Program-made: the position numbers and the translations under genes
Shown: in pieces, positions 50,001 through 58,990 of the stretch
How the letters are laid out: each line of letters begins with the position of its first letter
Position numbering within the stretch: the stretch's first letter is position 1
Notes under the pieces: model-generated
Told to the model about the DNA's origin: nothing
Database searches by the model: none
The model's input: the letters and a program-made list of their open reading frames with translations, nothing else
Origin: Musa acuminata AAA Group
Taxonomy: Eukaryota > Streptophyta > Magnoliopsida > Zingiberales > Musaceae
DNA: 64,000 bases
NCBI RefSeq assembly: GCF_036884655.1
Contig: NC_088345.1
Location: forward strand, 18,789,501 to 18,853,500
Direction: 5' to 3'

Positions 50001-53000
50001 GAACTGGGTGGATGCTTGTTGGAGCTTTAACGAGCATCATCTCATAAACTTCTGAAGTTTTGGGTCCTTCCTCCACAAAATCTACTCATTGACTCTCCTT
50101 TCGGTTAGTTGTCACATCCAAGTAGGTTCGCATCACTTCCGCTTTCGATTGGTATTTCGTTGGGAAATGAAGCGGACAACCTACTCTCAGTAGCACTGAT
50201 CACCGTTGGTGAGGATTTGACAACTATTGTCTCTCATTATCTTCGAAGGGTCTTTGAACTCGTGCAGAGCTCCTCTGCTGGATAGATAAGAGAATTGGGG
50301 TACTCGGTTTCGCCCATTCTCTTAAGGATTGAGAAGGCAAAGGTTACTTGACTTCGCCCACCTCCTCGAGGTTGTACTTCATGCATCGAGCTGGTTACTG
50401 GTCTTCGCCTGCTCTTTGCTCACACTTATGAAGCACTTGAAGTGTTTGCACTTCTTGCGTTGAGTTAGCTACTGTGATTCACCTTCTCCATTGAACTTCT
50501 TGAATGCAGGAAGTTTTCACCCCAACTTGGAGTAATTCTCTGATAGATGAGGTCGCCTCTGGGATTGTACCGTCTTCTCCATCAACTCTGCCGCCTACTC
50601 CACTGAGTAGCAAAGGTATAACACCGCGTACTGCCTGCTTCGTTCCTTGGTCGTGCACTCTTGCATGACCCGAAGTCCTTCACTTACGGCTATCTTGATG
50701 AGAAACTTGTTGACACCGGTCTTACGAAGTTTCTTGGCCTCTGCCCTTCAGCCTTGTCTCGGTACTTGGAGATTGCCTCTGCATGCTCCACCTCCTCGGC
50801 CCCTTTCATGACCAAACGCTCTCCCTCCGTGAGAGCAAGGGATCAATGACTTTCACGGAAGTCCCGCCTCTGCGGTACCATGGCGCTGCCATGCCCATGG
50901 CCCTACTATCCGTCTCCTCGCATCTGCATCCCTTTTCTTCACGATCAGTAGATATGTCTCCGTGGCACTCCTCCGAGTCCACCTCCATTATGACTGATGC
51001 TTGATTTTGGGTAGATAAGTCCCTCTGGACTCGTCGTCGCTTCCTTTCCCCTTTCGACCTCCTGCTTCAACACCTCTGTGTTCTCCAAGCAGTCTGTTTG
51101 GTCGATGGAAAGACAGACTGCAACTCCCATGCATGGCCTTTGCCATCACCTTGTAGGGTTTGCACCGATTCTGTTCTCCTTAGCTTCCTTGGTAGCAACG
51201 TTCGCTTACTCGACCTTGTCCTCTGACTTGTCGGGCTCCCTTAAGCGAATATGAGCTCTAGAGCAGTCCAACTCTCCAGCTGCTTCGATCATACCTCTGC
51301 ATGATCAAGTCCCTCTCATGGGACTCACTGGTACTTGCATCCGAACTCTTCCCTTGGTGGAACCCAGCCCCCATATGCTGATGACCAATGTTTTCATCCG
51401 ATGCAAAATTCGATGCACGCACGGAAGACTCGCCTCTGCGGTACCATAGCCTTCACTCCTTGAATCCATAGCCCTTCTTGCCGTCATGTTGTTCACCGAA
51501 GTGGAGCTCCCAGTAGCTCCTGATCATACCTCCATATGATCTAGTCCCTCCTGGGACTCTGTCGTGTGTATCGCATTGCCACGAACTGTTCCACCACGAT
51601 CTGCTGCACCATGTCGCCTCCTGGTGACATCTCCATTGCATTCTGATCCTTGTGGAATAAACTCGAATTGTGAATCCTCCATATGTGGCCTCTGCTAATA
51701 CATCGCAGGGTCTCTTTCACCTTCGATTTTGTTCGCTCCTTTGGCAATCGACCTTCATCCACCTACTCTTGGGTCACACCTAGATGAAGCACCGCTCTAG
51801 GACAGTCCATCGCCTAGTAGCTCCCGAAGTCCACCGACTTCACTGTAATTTGTGCACCATTGTTTGGATCCTGGGTCTCTGCCCCTACCAGCACAATCTT
51901 CGCTGCGCACCGCTTCCTTCATAGCAACTCGAATGGCAACACTGTGGCATATTCTTCAAGAGTACCCGCCTCTGCGTCCTCTTGCCCCGTGCTAAGGCCT
52001 TATTATGAACCCAACTTCGCCTCCGCAAATTGAGTCGTCTTAGTTCCTCCATCAAATGCTCCTCCGAGATAAGGTGCATGTGCCCAGAAGCTCCCTTCGT
52101 CTTTGGCACCATGCAAGATGAGTCCGCTCCGTTAGAATGAAGGACCCATGGAACAACATGATCCTACTCTTGCCTCTGCAAGAGTTCATGTCCTTGACCT
52201 CTGTCTAAGAAAAGCACTGTGCCTCTGCTCCATGTTCCAACTTCTATGCTGGCTCTCTTTATGCGGCTTGAGTACTTCGCCAAGTTACACCCAAGTTGCT
52301 TCGCTCCTCGTTTTTTTTTTTTTTTTTGCATTGAGTCGATGGTGGCCCTCGCGCCCACCATTCCACGGGTCAGCCCTCCCTTGAGTTCGATCTCCATATC
52401 GACTCCAAGTGTGCCTTCATTTAAGTTGCTTTGGGTCGCTCCCCCACTTGATCTCGCAATGCATCCACCAATGCATTCTCTCAAGCGAGATCATGCGACG
52501 ACTCCTCGCCGCTTGCTCAGTCTATCGAGCTTCGTGGAGTTGTTGTTTGTTGAGGTACTCCTCCTCAACATGTGAGGTCCGTCTCACATGATTCTCCCTC
52601 TGGAGAGCTAAGACTTATCCCCCCTGGATAACTATCCCGTTGGAGCAACATCTCTCTTCGTTTGGGAGACCACTATCCCCTTGGACTACTCCGATCTGCT
52701 GAACAAACTTTGCATTGTTCTGCCTCTTGCAAACGCACTTGCTAGATTGTGACTCCCCGTCAATACAGCCCCCACTGCACCCCTCAAGGCCTAGCAACAT
52801 GCTGAACTCATTGCACACTTCAGCCTCCTACGGATGTATCCTTCACATGCCGAAGAGAAAGTTTCAATGCTCCATGGCGCCGAGTTTCGGTCGCCTTGGG
52901 ATGGCCACGAACATTCCATCGTCCGCATACAAGCCCATGCATGAGTACCAAATTCTTCGAGTTAGCAATTCCCCTCACCTCTGTGAGCTTTGCATAACTC

Positions 53001-56000
53001 TTTTGGTCGTTGAGCAACTCATTCCACCTTGCATGGTCTCATCCTTTTCCAAGTGTCTCACTTGGCTTGAGCACCATCAAGTATAGTTGTCAACGTTGAG
53101 CCGTAGCTCAAACTCAGCCATCCCAACCTTTGTGCGCTCCACATTCTTCCAAGTTTGCCTGTTCTCGTGGTGCCTCTTGCGCGAAGGGTTGGCCATTCCT
53201 CTGAATGCCAATCTCAGATGCCCACTCCTCTGAGTGACTCCTTTTCCCTACATCTCCATGCCCGTTTTCCCCCAAACGGTCGCGCGTGTGCTGACTGCCC
53301 TCAACGCAGCCCCGCTAGGTCCCCCACGTTTGCATGCTAAGTGTTTCTATGAGTGCTTGTCCCGCTCTGATACCATGTGTCACGGACTTAGCTGGTTTTG
53401 CCTAAGTCGTGCAGCACCCTTGCGCGTCCGTCCGCAAAGGTCAGCCTCCCCGAAGCCTCCCATTGTCCCTTAGGACCAACAAAAGAGAGAACATGTTAAA
53501 GAGAACGCCTCAATCGGGATCCACAAGCAAACATGTCCGAAAAATACTTCATAGACAATGCAAATTACAAACAGACTTTACAAGCTCTGAACAGTGGCAC
53601 AACAAAGGGTAAAATGGTCCATTATAGACCAAAAAAATCTCTCACAAGTGTCCACATGATACAACCTTTATTTACAAGCCTAAAGAGGCCACCAACCCAA
53701 CTAAAGTGGGACTATTAAGCCTTCGGCCGCCCCTCTACATGCTGTACAAGGCATGAACATGCCAAAAGACACGGACACACATAAGCATTACATCGAACAT
53801 CTTGTTTAGAAGTTTGTCCGTGACAGAATGGTACCGTCCAATACGAGCGGTACATACCGGTCCAACAGCATACCGGTACGCGGACCGTCCGGTACCGGAC
53901 GGAACGTGCTACAGTATTACACTGTAGCAGTGCTACAATGTTACAGTGCTATACTATAGCAGTACTATAGTGCTATAGTAGGAAGAAAATATATAAAATT
54001 GTTCGGTACACCCTAGTGTACCGCTTGGTATGTCTTGGTGTACTGCTTGGTACGCCTTGGTGTACCGCTCGGTACGCCAGTACCGTACCGTACCGAACCA
54101 ACCTCGAAACACTGGTACGATACGGTATTGCATACCTTGGCGGAAGCTACAATGAGCTTGTTGATTTTTATATCAAGATATTAGTCACAACTTATTAATC
54201 CTTTTGCCAATCTTAGCTTATGCATCATAAACTGATGATGAAAGTAATGGAACCAGTCTACAAGTCTAGATTTGATTTTATTAAATAAAGATTTTCATGA
54301 TTTATCTTTTGTGCTTTCATGTCATTTGCTGTAAAATTCCAAGTTCTCTCAAACATTTGGTATTTTATCTTCAACAAGCAAAAAAAGCATGAGCTCTCAA
54401 TTACTTGTTCTAATGATCTTAGGTCAAAGAATTGGCTGAGAAGGCACGAGGTGGAAAGCTTAAACCTGACCAGTACCAAGGTGGGACTTTTAGGTGAGTG
54501 TCCAAAATATCATGGTCATACTAGTTTTTTTTATTTTACTTTTACTTTTTCCTGATATTTTTAGGTTCTTAGACTTTCATTTTTAATTGTTTATTTCTTT
54601 TGCAGCATCTCAAATCTTGGAATGTTTCCTGTGGACCATTTCTGTGCAATTATAAACCCTCCACAGGTCTCTCTGCATGCCCCTCCCTCTTTGACTGTTT
54701 GCAATGTTTTTGTGATGTCTATATGTATGCCTATGCTGCATTTCCTCTTTATTACTTGATAAACTCCCAATATCAGCACCTTAGAAACAATAATATTGCA
54801 AGTGTCTTTTCTTTAACATATTTTGACCGAATTCTATTCATTAAATAGAGGATCTTAAGATATTTATTTTAATAGATGCAGATTAACTGAGAAATTGACA
54901 TGCTTTTTTCTGTATGTGTTTCTGATATTTACCATTATATCATACAATTCTAAGTTGACAAACTTGAAGAGGTTGGCTTAAAGATGATAAAGAACAATCT
55001 GCTTTTTTCAGGTTAGTAACCAGAAAATGATATTGAGAATTCCTAATGTATTTAAGCTTATTGTAATCAAGAATAATCCAGTGGCTTAAAAATAGGATAC
55101 CCTTTTAGAGATAAGCATGGGTTTTTCAGTATGTTAACAGTTAACCTGTATAAACTTAACCGGTGTAACATACTCCAATATAATTTTGCAGCCTCCCTAA
55201 TTTGCCATTCAAAAACTATATCATTTATAGTAAAATCTCTCAACTATCAAATTGAAAGAAACATGATAATAGATGTGTCATAATCCAAGTGCCTTATTAA
55301 ATAACTCGTATACAATGGGCTTAGACAAATGACCTTGTTTAAAACTGTCAATAGTGTTAAAGTACTAAATCTATGTACACAATTTTATCATCTCATAATT
55401 CTTCCAATCTACTGCATCCACTCATTTTTTTGTTATTCTCATCAGAGCTTCCAGTGGACCTTTAATTACTATAAGCCATGGATCGCTGGTTCGGGTACCA
55501 GACCTGTTTCTGTCCTCTTCTGCTTTCATGATTCAATTTTCTCTTACAACATTTAATGTGGCCTGGGAAAGATGTGGCGGGTTTACAATTTAGTCTTGAA
55601 ATTCTTCTTCTATATACCTTTTTGATTGGTAATATACTTATTCCATGTAGAAGGGGAGCCTTGGTGTATATAAGGGTATTACTTTGCAATTCTAGACCCA
55701 TATTGCAGGAGCTTTGCGAACATGGAATGTGTTTTTTTAACATACTTCTTCCATTTCAGGATTGAACAAATAAGCACTATCGAGATGACTGTAGAATTGT
55801 TAGAAATCTAAGATAGTACTGAAGATGGTTCTTACAGTTTGTTTTAGCTTTTGGTGAGCTGTTGTTGGAAGAGGAAATAGATGATGGTTGCTGTAGCTTC
55901 TGCTGAAATACTAGGATTTTAAAGGAGGGAGTTAAAAATTACTCATAATGTAATAGGAGTCAGAACAAAGTGATATCAACAAGCCAGCAAAAGAGAGTGT

Positions 56001-57670
56001 AATTTTGGCTGTGATCTAGCAAACCCTATTTTTATTGAAAGAAACAAATCTATCTATTAATTCATCAAAAAGGAAGCTTGGTACATCTGATCTAATTCAG
56101 AGATGGTGGAGAGTCCTTCTCTTTTGGCTCTTTGAAGTCCATGCAGAAGGCCAGCAGCAAAGATGGCCCCTGTGGCTCCTTTGATAATGTAACCTGAGCC
56201 TGCAAAACTTGAAGAAGGGTGAAAAGAGCAATCACATTCAATTATATAATGAAAATGATGGGAGATGTTGTTTGTAGAAAGAATGTTCCTCATGGGAGCC
56301 CCTTCAGAAGGGTTGATGTTGTAGAAGTTTTCATTGGTTAAATTAAGCATTCTGCACCACAGGGAGTAAGGCTTATTTTGGTGGTTGTGGAAGTGGCATT
56401 CACTATAATTCAATCAGACCATCCAAAGTGAATTGGCAATAAGGCATCAAACCAGATTAGTTTCTTGTTTCCCCTGGTCATGTCACTCTTATTTCACTGT
56501 GAACAATCCTCAATTTCAGGTCTACTTATGTTCTTTTATATAAGGATAGAAACATGATTTAGATTATCCATTTGAGGAATATAGAAAACCAGTGCTTTAT
56601 TTCTTTCCCGATTTCTTTCAACTAATTTTTCTTATAGATTCTATATCCTTCATAACTTTGTAAATCATAAAACAGTGCTGCCATATTGGCAGTCTGTGTA
56701 AGTGCACATTTAGCCTTCCATACATAATTCCTATTTCACCTGAACACTACTTTTTACTCAAAGATAAGACTCTCAACTCAGGGACATTAGATATAACCTA
56801 ATGACAAACAATATAATAATAGCAAAATTTCTACAAAAAAATTAAAATGGACTTACTGTATATATTATACATAGAACTCTTGATTCTTGTGTTCGGTTAA
56901 AGAGTCAACATGACCTAACCATCACTAAGCTGAATCTGGAGTAAGTAAGCTCTTTCTTGAATTGGTTGTAATTCTGTACTAATTGATCTAACATGTTGTA
57001 GAATTGATACTTTCAGTATATAATCTCATCTTTGTAGATTTGGGAAACAATTGACCTTACTCGATATTATCATCATAAGCTCCAATACGACAATATTTCA
57101 TATGACTTAATGTGCTATTAAGCTGGTTCTTTTTTTGACTGAACCCTTTTGTCTGTTTTGATGTTATGTCACCAAGAAAATAGAAGTTTTGTGTTAAGTT
57201 AAATGTTCTCAACAAATTTCTTGTATCATGCCCAAGTATTTTTATAAATTGCTACCGGGACTTTTTTTTTTTTTAAGATGGCGAAGTTTCACAAAATTGT
57301 ATCAAATTCTTTCAGGCTTGTATTCTTGCTGTTGGTCAAGGTAACAAAGTTGTTGAACCTGTCATCGGGATTGATGGTATGTCCTCCATTTCAATTAAGT
57401 ATTTGCTTTGATAAACTTGCAATTTTTTAATTGAGCTTTGTACTCTTTTTCAGGAGTTGAGAAACCTGCTGTCATAACAAAGATGAGCTTGAAGCTGTCT
57501 GCTGATCACCGTATCTTTGATGGCCAGTTGGGAAGTAAGTTTCCACATTATTCTTCTTCTTTGATAAAAGGGAATTGGATCCAATTTTCTCTGTTTTATT
57601 TCTGCTTGCAGGTAAGTTCCTTTCTGCTCTGGCATCGAACTTTAGTGACATTAGACGATTACTCTTGTGA
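26047..57670 (+). CDS. Mitochondrial PDC E2, dihydrolipoamide acetyltransferase, 19 coding exons
   Basis: Exons: 26047-26075, 27572-27628, 30518-30572, 30654-30687, 36970-37019, 37134-37178, 37295-37368, 39371-39440, 39655-40065, 43292-43352, 43424-43468, 43560-43643, 47172-47248, 47323-47385, 54423-54493, 54606-54666, 57316-57376, 57454-57534, 57612-57670. All have GT-AG borders and matching phases; total 1488 nt, 495 aa. An Arg/Ser-rich presequence fits mitochondrial import. A lipoyl domain (about 60-138) has [10 protein letters not shown] and ETDKA with the lipoyl-lysine at K104. An E3-binding domain lies at about 182-221 and the catalytic domain at 270-495, with SADHRIFDG (His468, Asp472). 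E2 passes the acetyl group from E1 to coenzyme A in the pyruvate dehydrogenase core. The sequence is closest in style to Arabidopsis LTA3/mtE2-1 (from memory). Only one lipoyl domain is found. Confidence 0.93.
26076..30517 (+). other. Introns of the E2 gene around the 27.6-kb exon
   Basis: 26076-27571 is T-rich intron without a clear insertion. 27629-30517 includes sequences at 28255-28700 and 29690-30310 with phrases like GGTACATACCAG and GGTATGTACTTGG, typical of the GGTAC-rich elements seen elsewhere in the window. A CTT/CTC-rich pyrimidine stretch at about 30020-30215 creates Ser/Leu- or Glu/Lys-rich ORFs that are not genes. Confidence 0.5.
30940..34318 (+). mobile_element. Decayed hAT transposon, 5' end truncated
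   Basis: It shares its first 150 bp (GCTCGCCCGAGCCCAGGC..., GGTTAAACCAGGCGACC) and its last 90 bp (TTTTAGCGTCTCACTTCGCTCGGGCG...TTTTTAAATCACTG) with the complete short element at 35022-36002. The right end is intact to 34318. The left end lacks the CAGTGATTTAAAAAGG terminus and about 90 bp, so it is truncated. It lies inside the 6.3-kb intron of the E2 gene. Confidence 0.8.
31497..34090 (+). pseudogene. hAT-family transposase (BED finger, DUF659, dimerisation domain)
   Basis: The ATG at 31497 begins a BED-type zinc-finger region ([13 protein letters not shown]...HLVRNF) with two nonsense codons, TAG and TAA. The best frame, 31734-32501, contains the DUF659 core, with [20 protein letters not shown] and [11 protein letters not shown] putative intron to about 32570 and a small deletion shift the frame, then 32559-32882 has [20 protein letters not shown] and 32924-33352 continues. 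The C-terminal dimerisation segment ([18 protein letters not shown] at about 33510-33570) and [19 protein letters not shown] (33675-33725) follow, then an acidic tail to 34090. Such proteins cut and paste hAT elements. Several stops and shifts make it non-functional. Confidence 0.85.
35022..36002. mobile_element. Complete short non-autonomous hAT derivative
   Basis: 981 bp bounded by CAGTGATTTAAAAAGGCGC and GCGCTTTTTAAATCACTG terminal inverted repeats, flanked by the perfect 8-bp duplication GTTTGATT (35014-35021 and 36003-36010), the hAT length. The interior keeps the GC-rich termini and a Ser/Arg-type codon stretch (CGCTGCT... at 35300-35700) shared with the larger copy, but no transposase. 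ORFs at 35275-35814 are low-complexity by-products. Activity would need a transposase in trans. Confidence 0.92.
36011..36969 (+). other. Rest of the 6.3-kb E2 intron
   Basis: A T-rich intron leads to the acceptor TTGATGCAG at 36969. Nothing recognisable beyond a few TACAGATCC/GGTACAA phrases at 36240-36360. Confidence 0.5.
37369..39370 (+). other. 2-kb intron within the lipoyl-domain coding region
   Basis: This splits the codon for Gly115. There are no transposon termini and no domain in the short ORFs. The stretch 38926-39144 has short ORFs without recognisable homology. Confidence 0.5.
40779..41216 (-). mobile_element. Solo LTR of the gene-less LTR family
   Basis: It starts TGTCATGGACTTAGCTGG and ends GTCCGTGACA, and is clearly similar to the 448-bp LTRs at 49246 and 53378. 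The flanks are GTAC on the left and GTAT on the right, a plausible 4-bp duplication with one mismatch. No internal sequence is attached, so recombination between two LTRs probably removed it. The strand is inferred from the full element. Confidence 0.85.
41270..41440. repeat. 41-bp tandem repeat, about four units
   Basis: GGTCGAAATCC-type cores lie at about 41309, 41350 and 41391, each with CGGTAAYGGTCGAA and ACCGACCTGTAT. The array lies in the right part of the TIR element and underlies the minus-strand ORFs at 41184-41595. Confidence 0.75.
41557..43291 (+). other. Remainder of the E2 intron before the catalytic-domain exons
   Basis: A T-rich intron with no recognisable element. Short ORFs at 42786-43072 show no domain. 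Confidence 0.5.
44430..45500 (+). mobile_element. Decayed DNA-transposon relic of the GGTAC-rich type
   Basis: The left part (44450-44620) repeats motifs of the TIR element at 40.7-41.6 kb, such as GGTAACGGTTGAAAT and CGTTACCGCCCGACAC. The ORF at 45133-45345 ends [16 protein letters not shown], which resembles the low-complexity C-terminal tail of some plant transposase-like proteins. Upstream in the same region other frames are broken. The family is not certain. Confidence 0.45.
45588..45815. repeat. 114-bp direct tandem duplication
   Basis: GTGCCGATACACCACATA at 45588 recurs as GTGCCGATACAGCACATA at 45702, and the similarity extends through GGACTTGTATTGTTCCAGTC to CCAAAGTG. Two units are seen. 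Confidence 0.75.
45816..47171 (+). other. Rest of the 3.5-kb E2 intron
   Basis: A T-rich intron with a short patch of TTCGTATAGACCAGTATATATGG near 45970 that resembles the GGTAC-type elements. No gene is seen. Confidence 0.5.
47386..49216 (+). other. Left part of the 7-kb E2 intron
   Basis: Contains a GGTATG/CGATATGG-rich segment at about 47860-48062 that looks like a small diverged copy of the GGTAC-type elements. The minus-strand ORF 48099-48293 has no recognisable domain. Confidence 0.45.
49246..49693 (-). repeat. 3' LTR of the gene-less element
   Basis: 448 bp, the same length as its partner. On the minus strand the polypurine tract lies directly upstream, at about 49694-49710. Confidence 0.9.
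53378..53825 (-). repeat. 5' LTR of the gene-less element
   Basis: 448 bp. The primer site TGGTATCAGAGC lies at 53364-53375 on the minus strand, two bases from the LTR. Confidence 0.9.
54667..57315 (+). other. 2.6-kb E2 intron near the 3' end
   Basis: Mostly AT-rich intron. It contains the minus-strand RNase H-like fragment at 56057-56413 and no other recognisable insertion. Confidence 0.5.
56057..56413 (-). pseudogene. Possible LINE-type RNase H domain fragment
   Basis: The minus-strand ORF includes [20 protein letters not shown] followed by ATGAIFAAG and ends near SELDQMYQ. The pattern DGSF-x-(P/S)-SSFAG-GYII-D-x-TG-F-AAG is that of the RNase H-like domain (RVT_3) of plant LINE elements and related proteins. 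The first Asp-Gly is changed to Asp-Cys, and no reverse transcriptase is nearby. It is a short remnant if the match is right. Confidence 0.45.
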
Positions 57671-57782
57671 AGCACAGAAAAGTTCTAAATATTTCATGGA
57701 AGTATCAGATTCAAAGTCATCGGATGATGGGTCTTCAAAGTTCGGAGTGTTCCAACTCGAGCAAAATTAATTTCTGCACATG

Positions 57783-57788
57783 AATAAA
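57783..57788 (+). terminator. Possible poly(A) signal of the E2 gene
   Basis: AATAAA lies 113 bp after the stop at 57670. The true cleavage site may be further downstream. Confidence 0.4.
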
Positions 57789-58990
57789 ATTATCAAATGG
57801 TGTCTGTTCTCTTCAAGAGGCATCACATGTCTTGGGCTTCACTGAGACACCCAGAGACACATTCTTTAACCCAATTTACAAACTCAGTTCGTTGGACTTT
57901 TTGCAAGTGATCTGCGTGATCAATTACTCTTCTTGCTGATTGTGAGGCTTGCTGCCAAGTTCAACACGTCTCTGTTGAAGCAACTGAGGCTTTAGTTAAT
58001 GATCTGCGTCATGAATCTACTCCAAGTGTGTCTTTGTGTTGACAATCAGAGATTTACTTTTTCTTTATAAGGTGTATGAGGATTCTAATACCATCAACAT
58101 GGCATGAATCGCAACGGTGGCGACTCTATACTTGGGTGTAGCAACAACAGACATTGATGGTATTTGCATATGCTATTCTTCACATTTTATTTAAGTGTGG
58201 GGGAAAACATTGCAGAGCCATCCTATTTATCTGTGGCATAAAAGGGAAAGCTGCTGGTAGTGATGCAGCAACTACTTTATTGTTGAAGGTCAGCCCACGG
58301 AGCTGACCCTCTTTGGCTCGATTTATGTTCTGATTCGTGGTTGCATTTTCATTCCCTTCAATCACGTTGCAGTTGCGGAGTCGGCTGCCCCATCTTCTCT
58401 TTTTTATCTTCTCCTTAAGTAGCATTGCTGTGTGTTAGGATTCCAACTCCATGTCAAATCATTACTGTCTTCTTTTGGAGAGAAGAGAGGATGATGAATG
58501 AATCAATTCAGTGTCGCATTCAAAACGAACGTATAGTATAATCATACATGATATATAACAGATATTCATAGGTAACTAAAATGCTTGAATAGTGAAAAAG
58601 CCAGGAGGCCGATTATTAATGAATCTATTTGTGACTATAGTTCACGGGTGCTTAAACGAATTCCCCCACAAAAAGAGTATTCTTGTCACTCCATTATGCT
58701 CCCCATTGACTTATTTGATGAATGTTTTCAGACTAACAAGTTTTTTCTCTTTTGGTAAAGGGTAAGTGAAATAAAATTTGATCACATGAACTTGGCTAGC
58801 ATCTGAACAACCTTACAGTTTCTGAACCCTTAACTTTTGGCTAAAAGAATGTACTCTCTCTCTATCACCACAACCGTATTACCAATATTTAGCTTGGAAA
58901 CTTTTTGTTTTTTAAAAAGTTATTCAACTTAATTATATGTCAAAATAAAGTGATTTTGCTTAAACCAAGTGACACATTGTAATACCCATA
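57789..58990. other. 3' flank of the E2 gene
   Basis: No gene is supported. Short ORFs such as 58180-58425 on the minus strand show no domain. Confidence 0.5.

Larger units (their letters stand above)
49246..53825 (-). mobile_element. Gene-less LTR element (LARD-like), nearly identical LTRs
   Basis: Two 448-bp LTRs (49246-49693 and 53378-53825) with ends TGTCACGGAC...GTCCGTGACA are flanked by GAAT on both sides (49242-49245 and 53826-53829). On the minus strand the 5' LTR (53378-53825) is followed by a tRNA-Met primer site (CATGGTATCAGAGCGGG). A polypurine tract AAGTGGGGGAGAA precedes the 3' LTR. The 3.7-kb interior has only short ORFs and no gag or pol motif. By eye about ten substitutions separate the LTRs (around 2%), so the insertion is recent relative to its surroundings. 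Calling it LARD-type is inference. Confidence 0.9.
49217..54140. mobile_element. GGTAC-rich element interrupted by the gene-less LTR element
   Basis: The pieces on both sides of the LTR element (about 49217-49245 and 53826-54140) are rich in GGTACC and GTACCG phrases. The right piece has a 22-bp repeat (CTTGGTACGCCTTGGTGTACCG, about three units, about 54030-54095) and short palindromes of the CTACAGTATTACACTGTAG type at about 53910-53980. The exact ends are not resolved. Confidence 0.5.

Noticed and set aside
50661..53340. Many short ORFs inside the gene-less LTR element
   Set aside because: None exceeds about 120 codons or shows gag or pol motifs, and they overlap on both strands.
57438..57770. 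110-aa ORF as a separate gene
   Set aside because: It is the last E2 coding exons read through the 77-bp intron; kept only as a possible retained-intron isoform.
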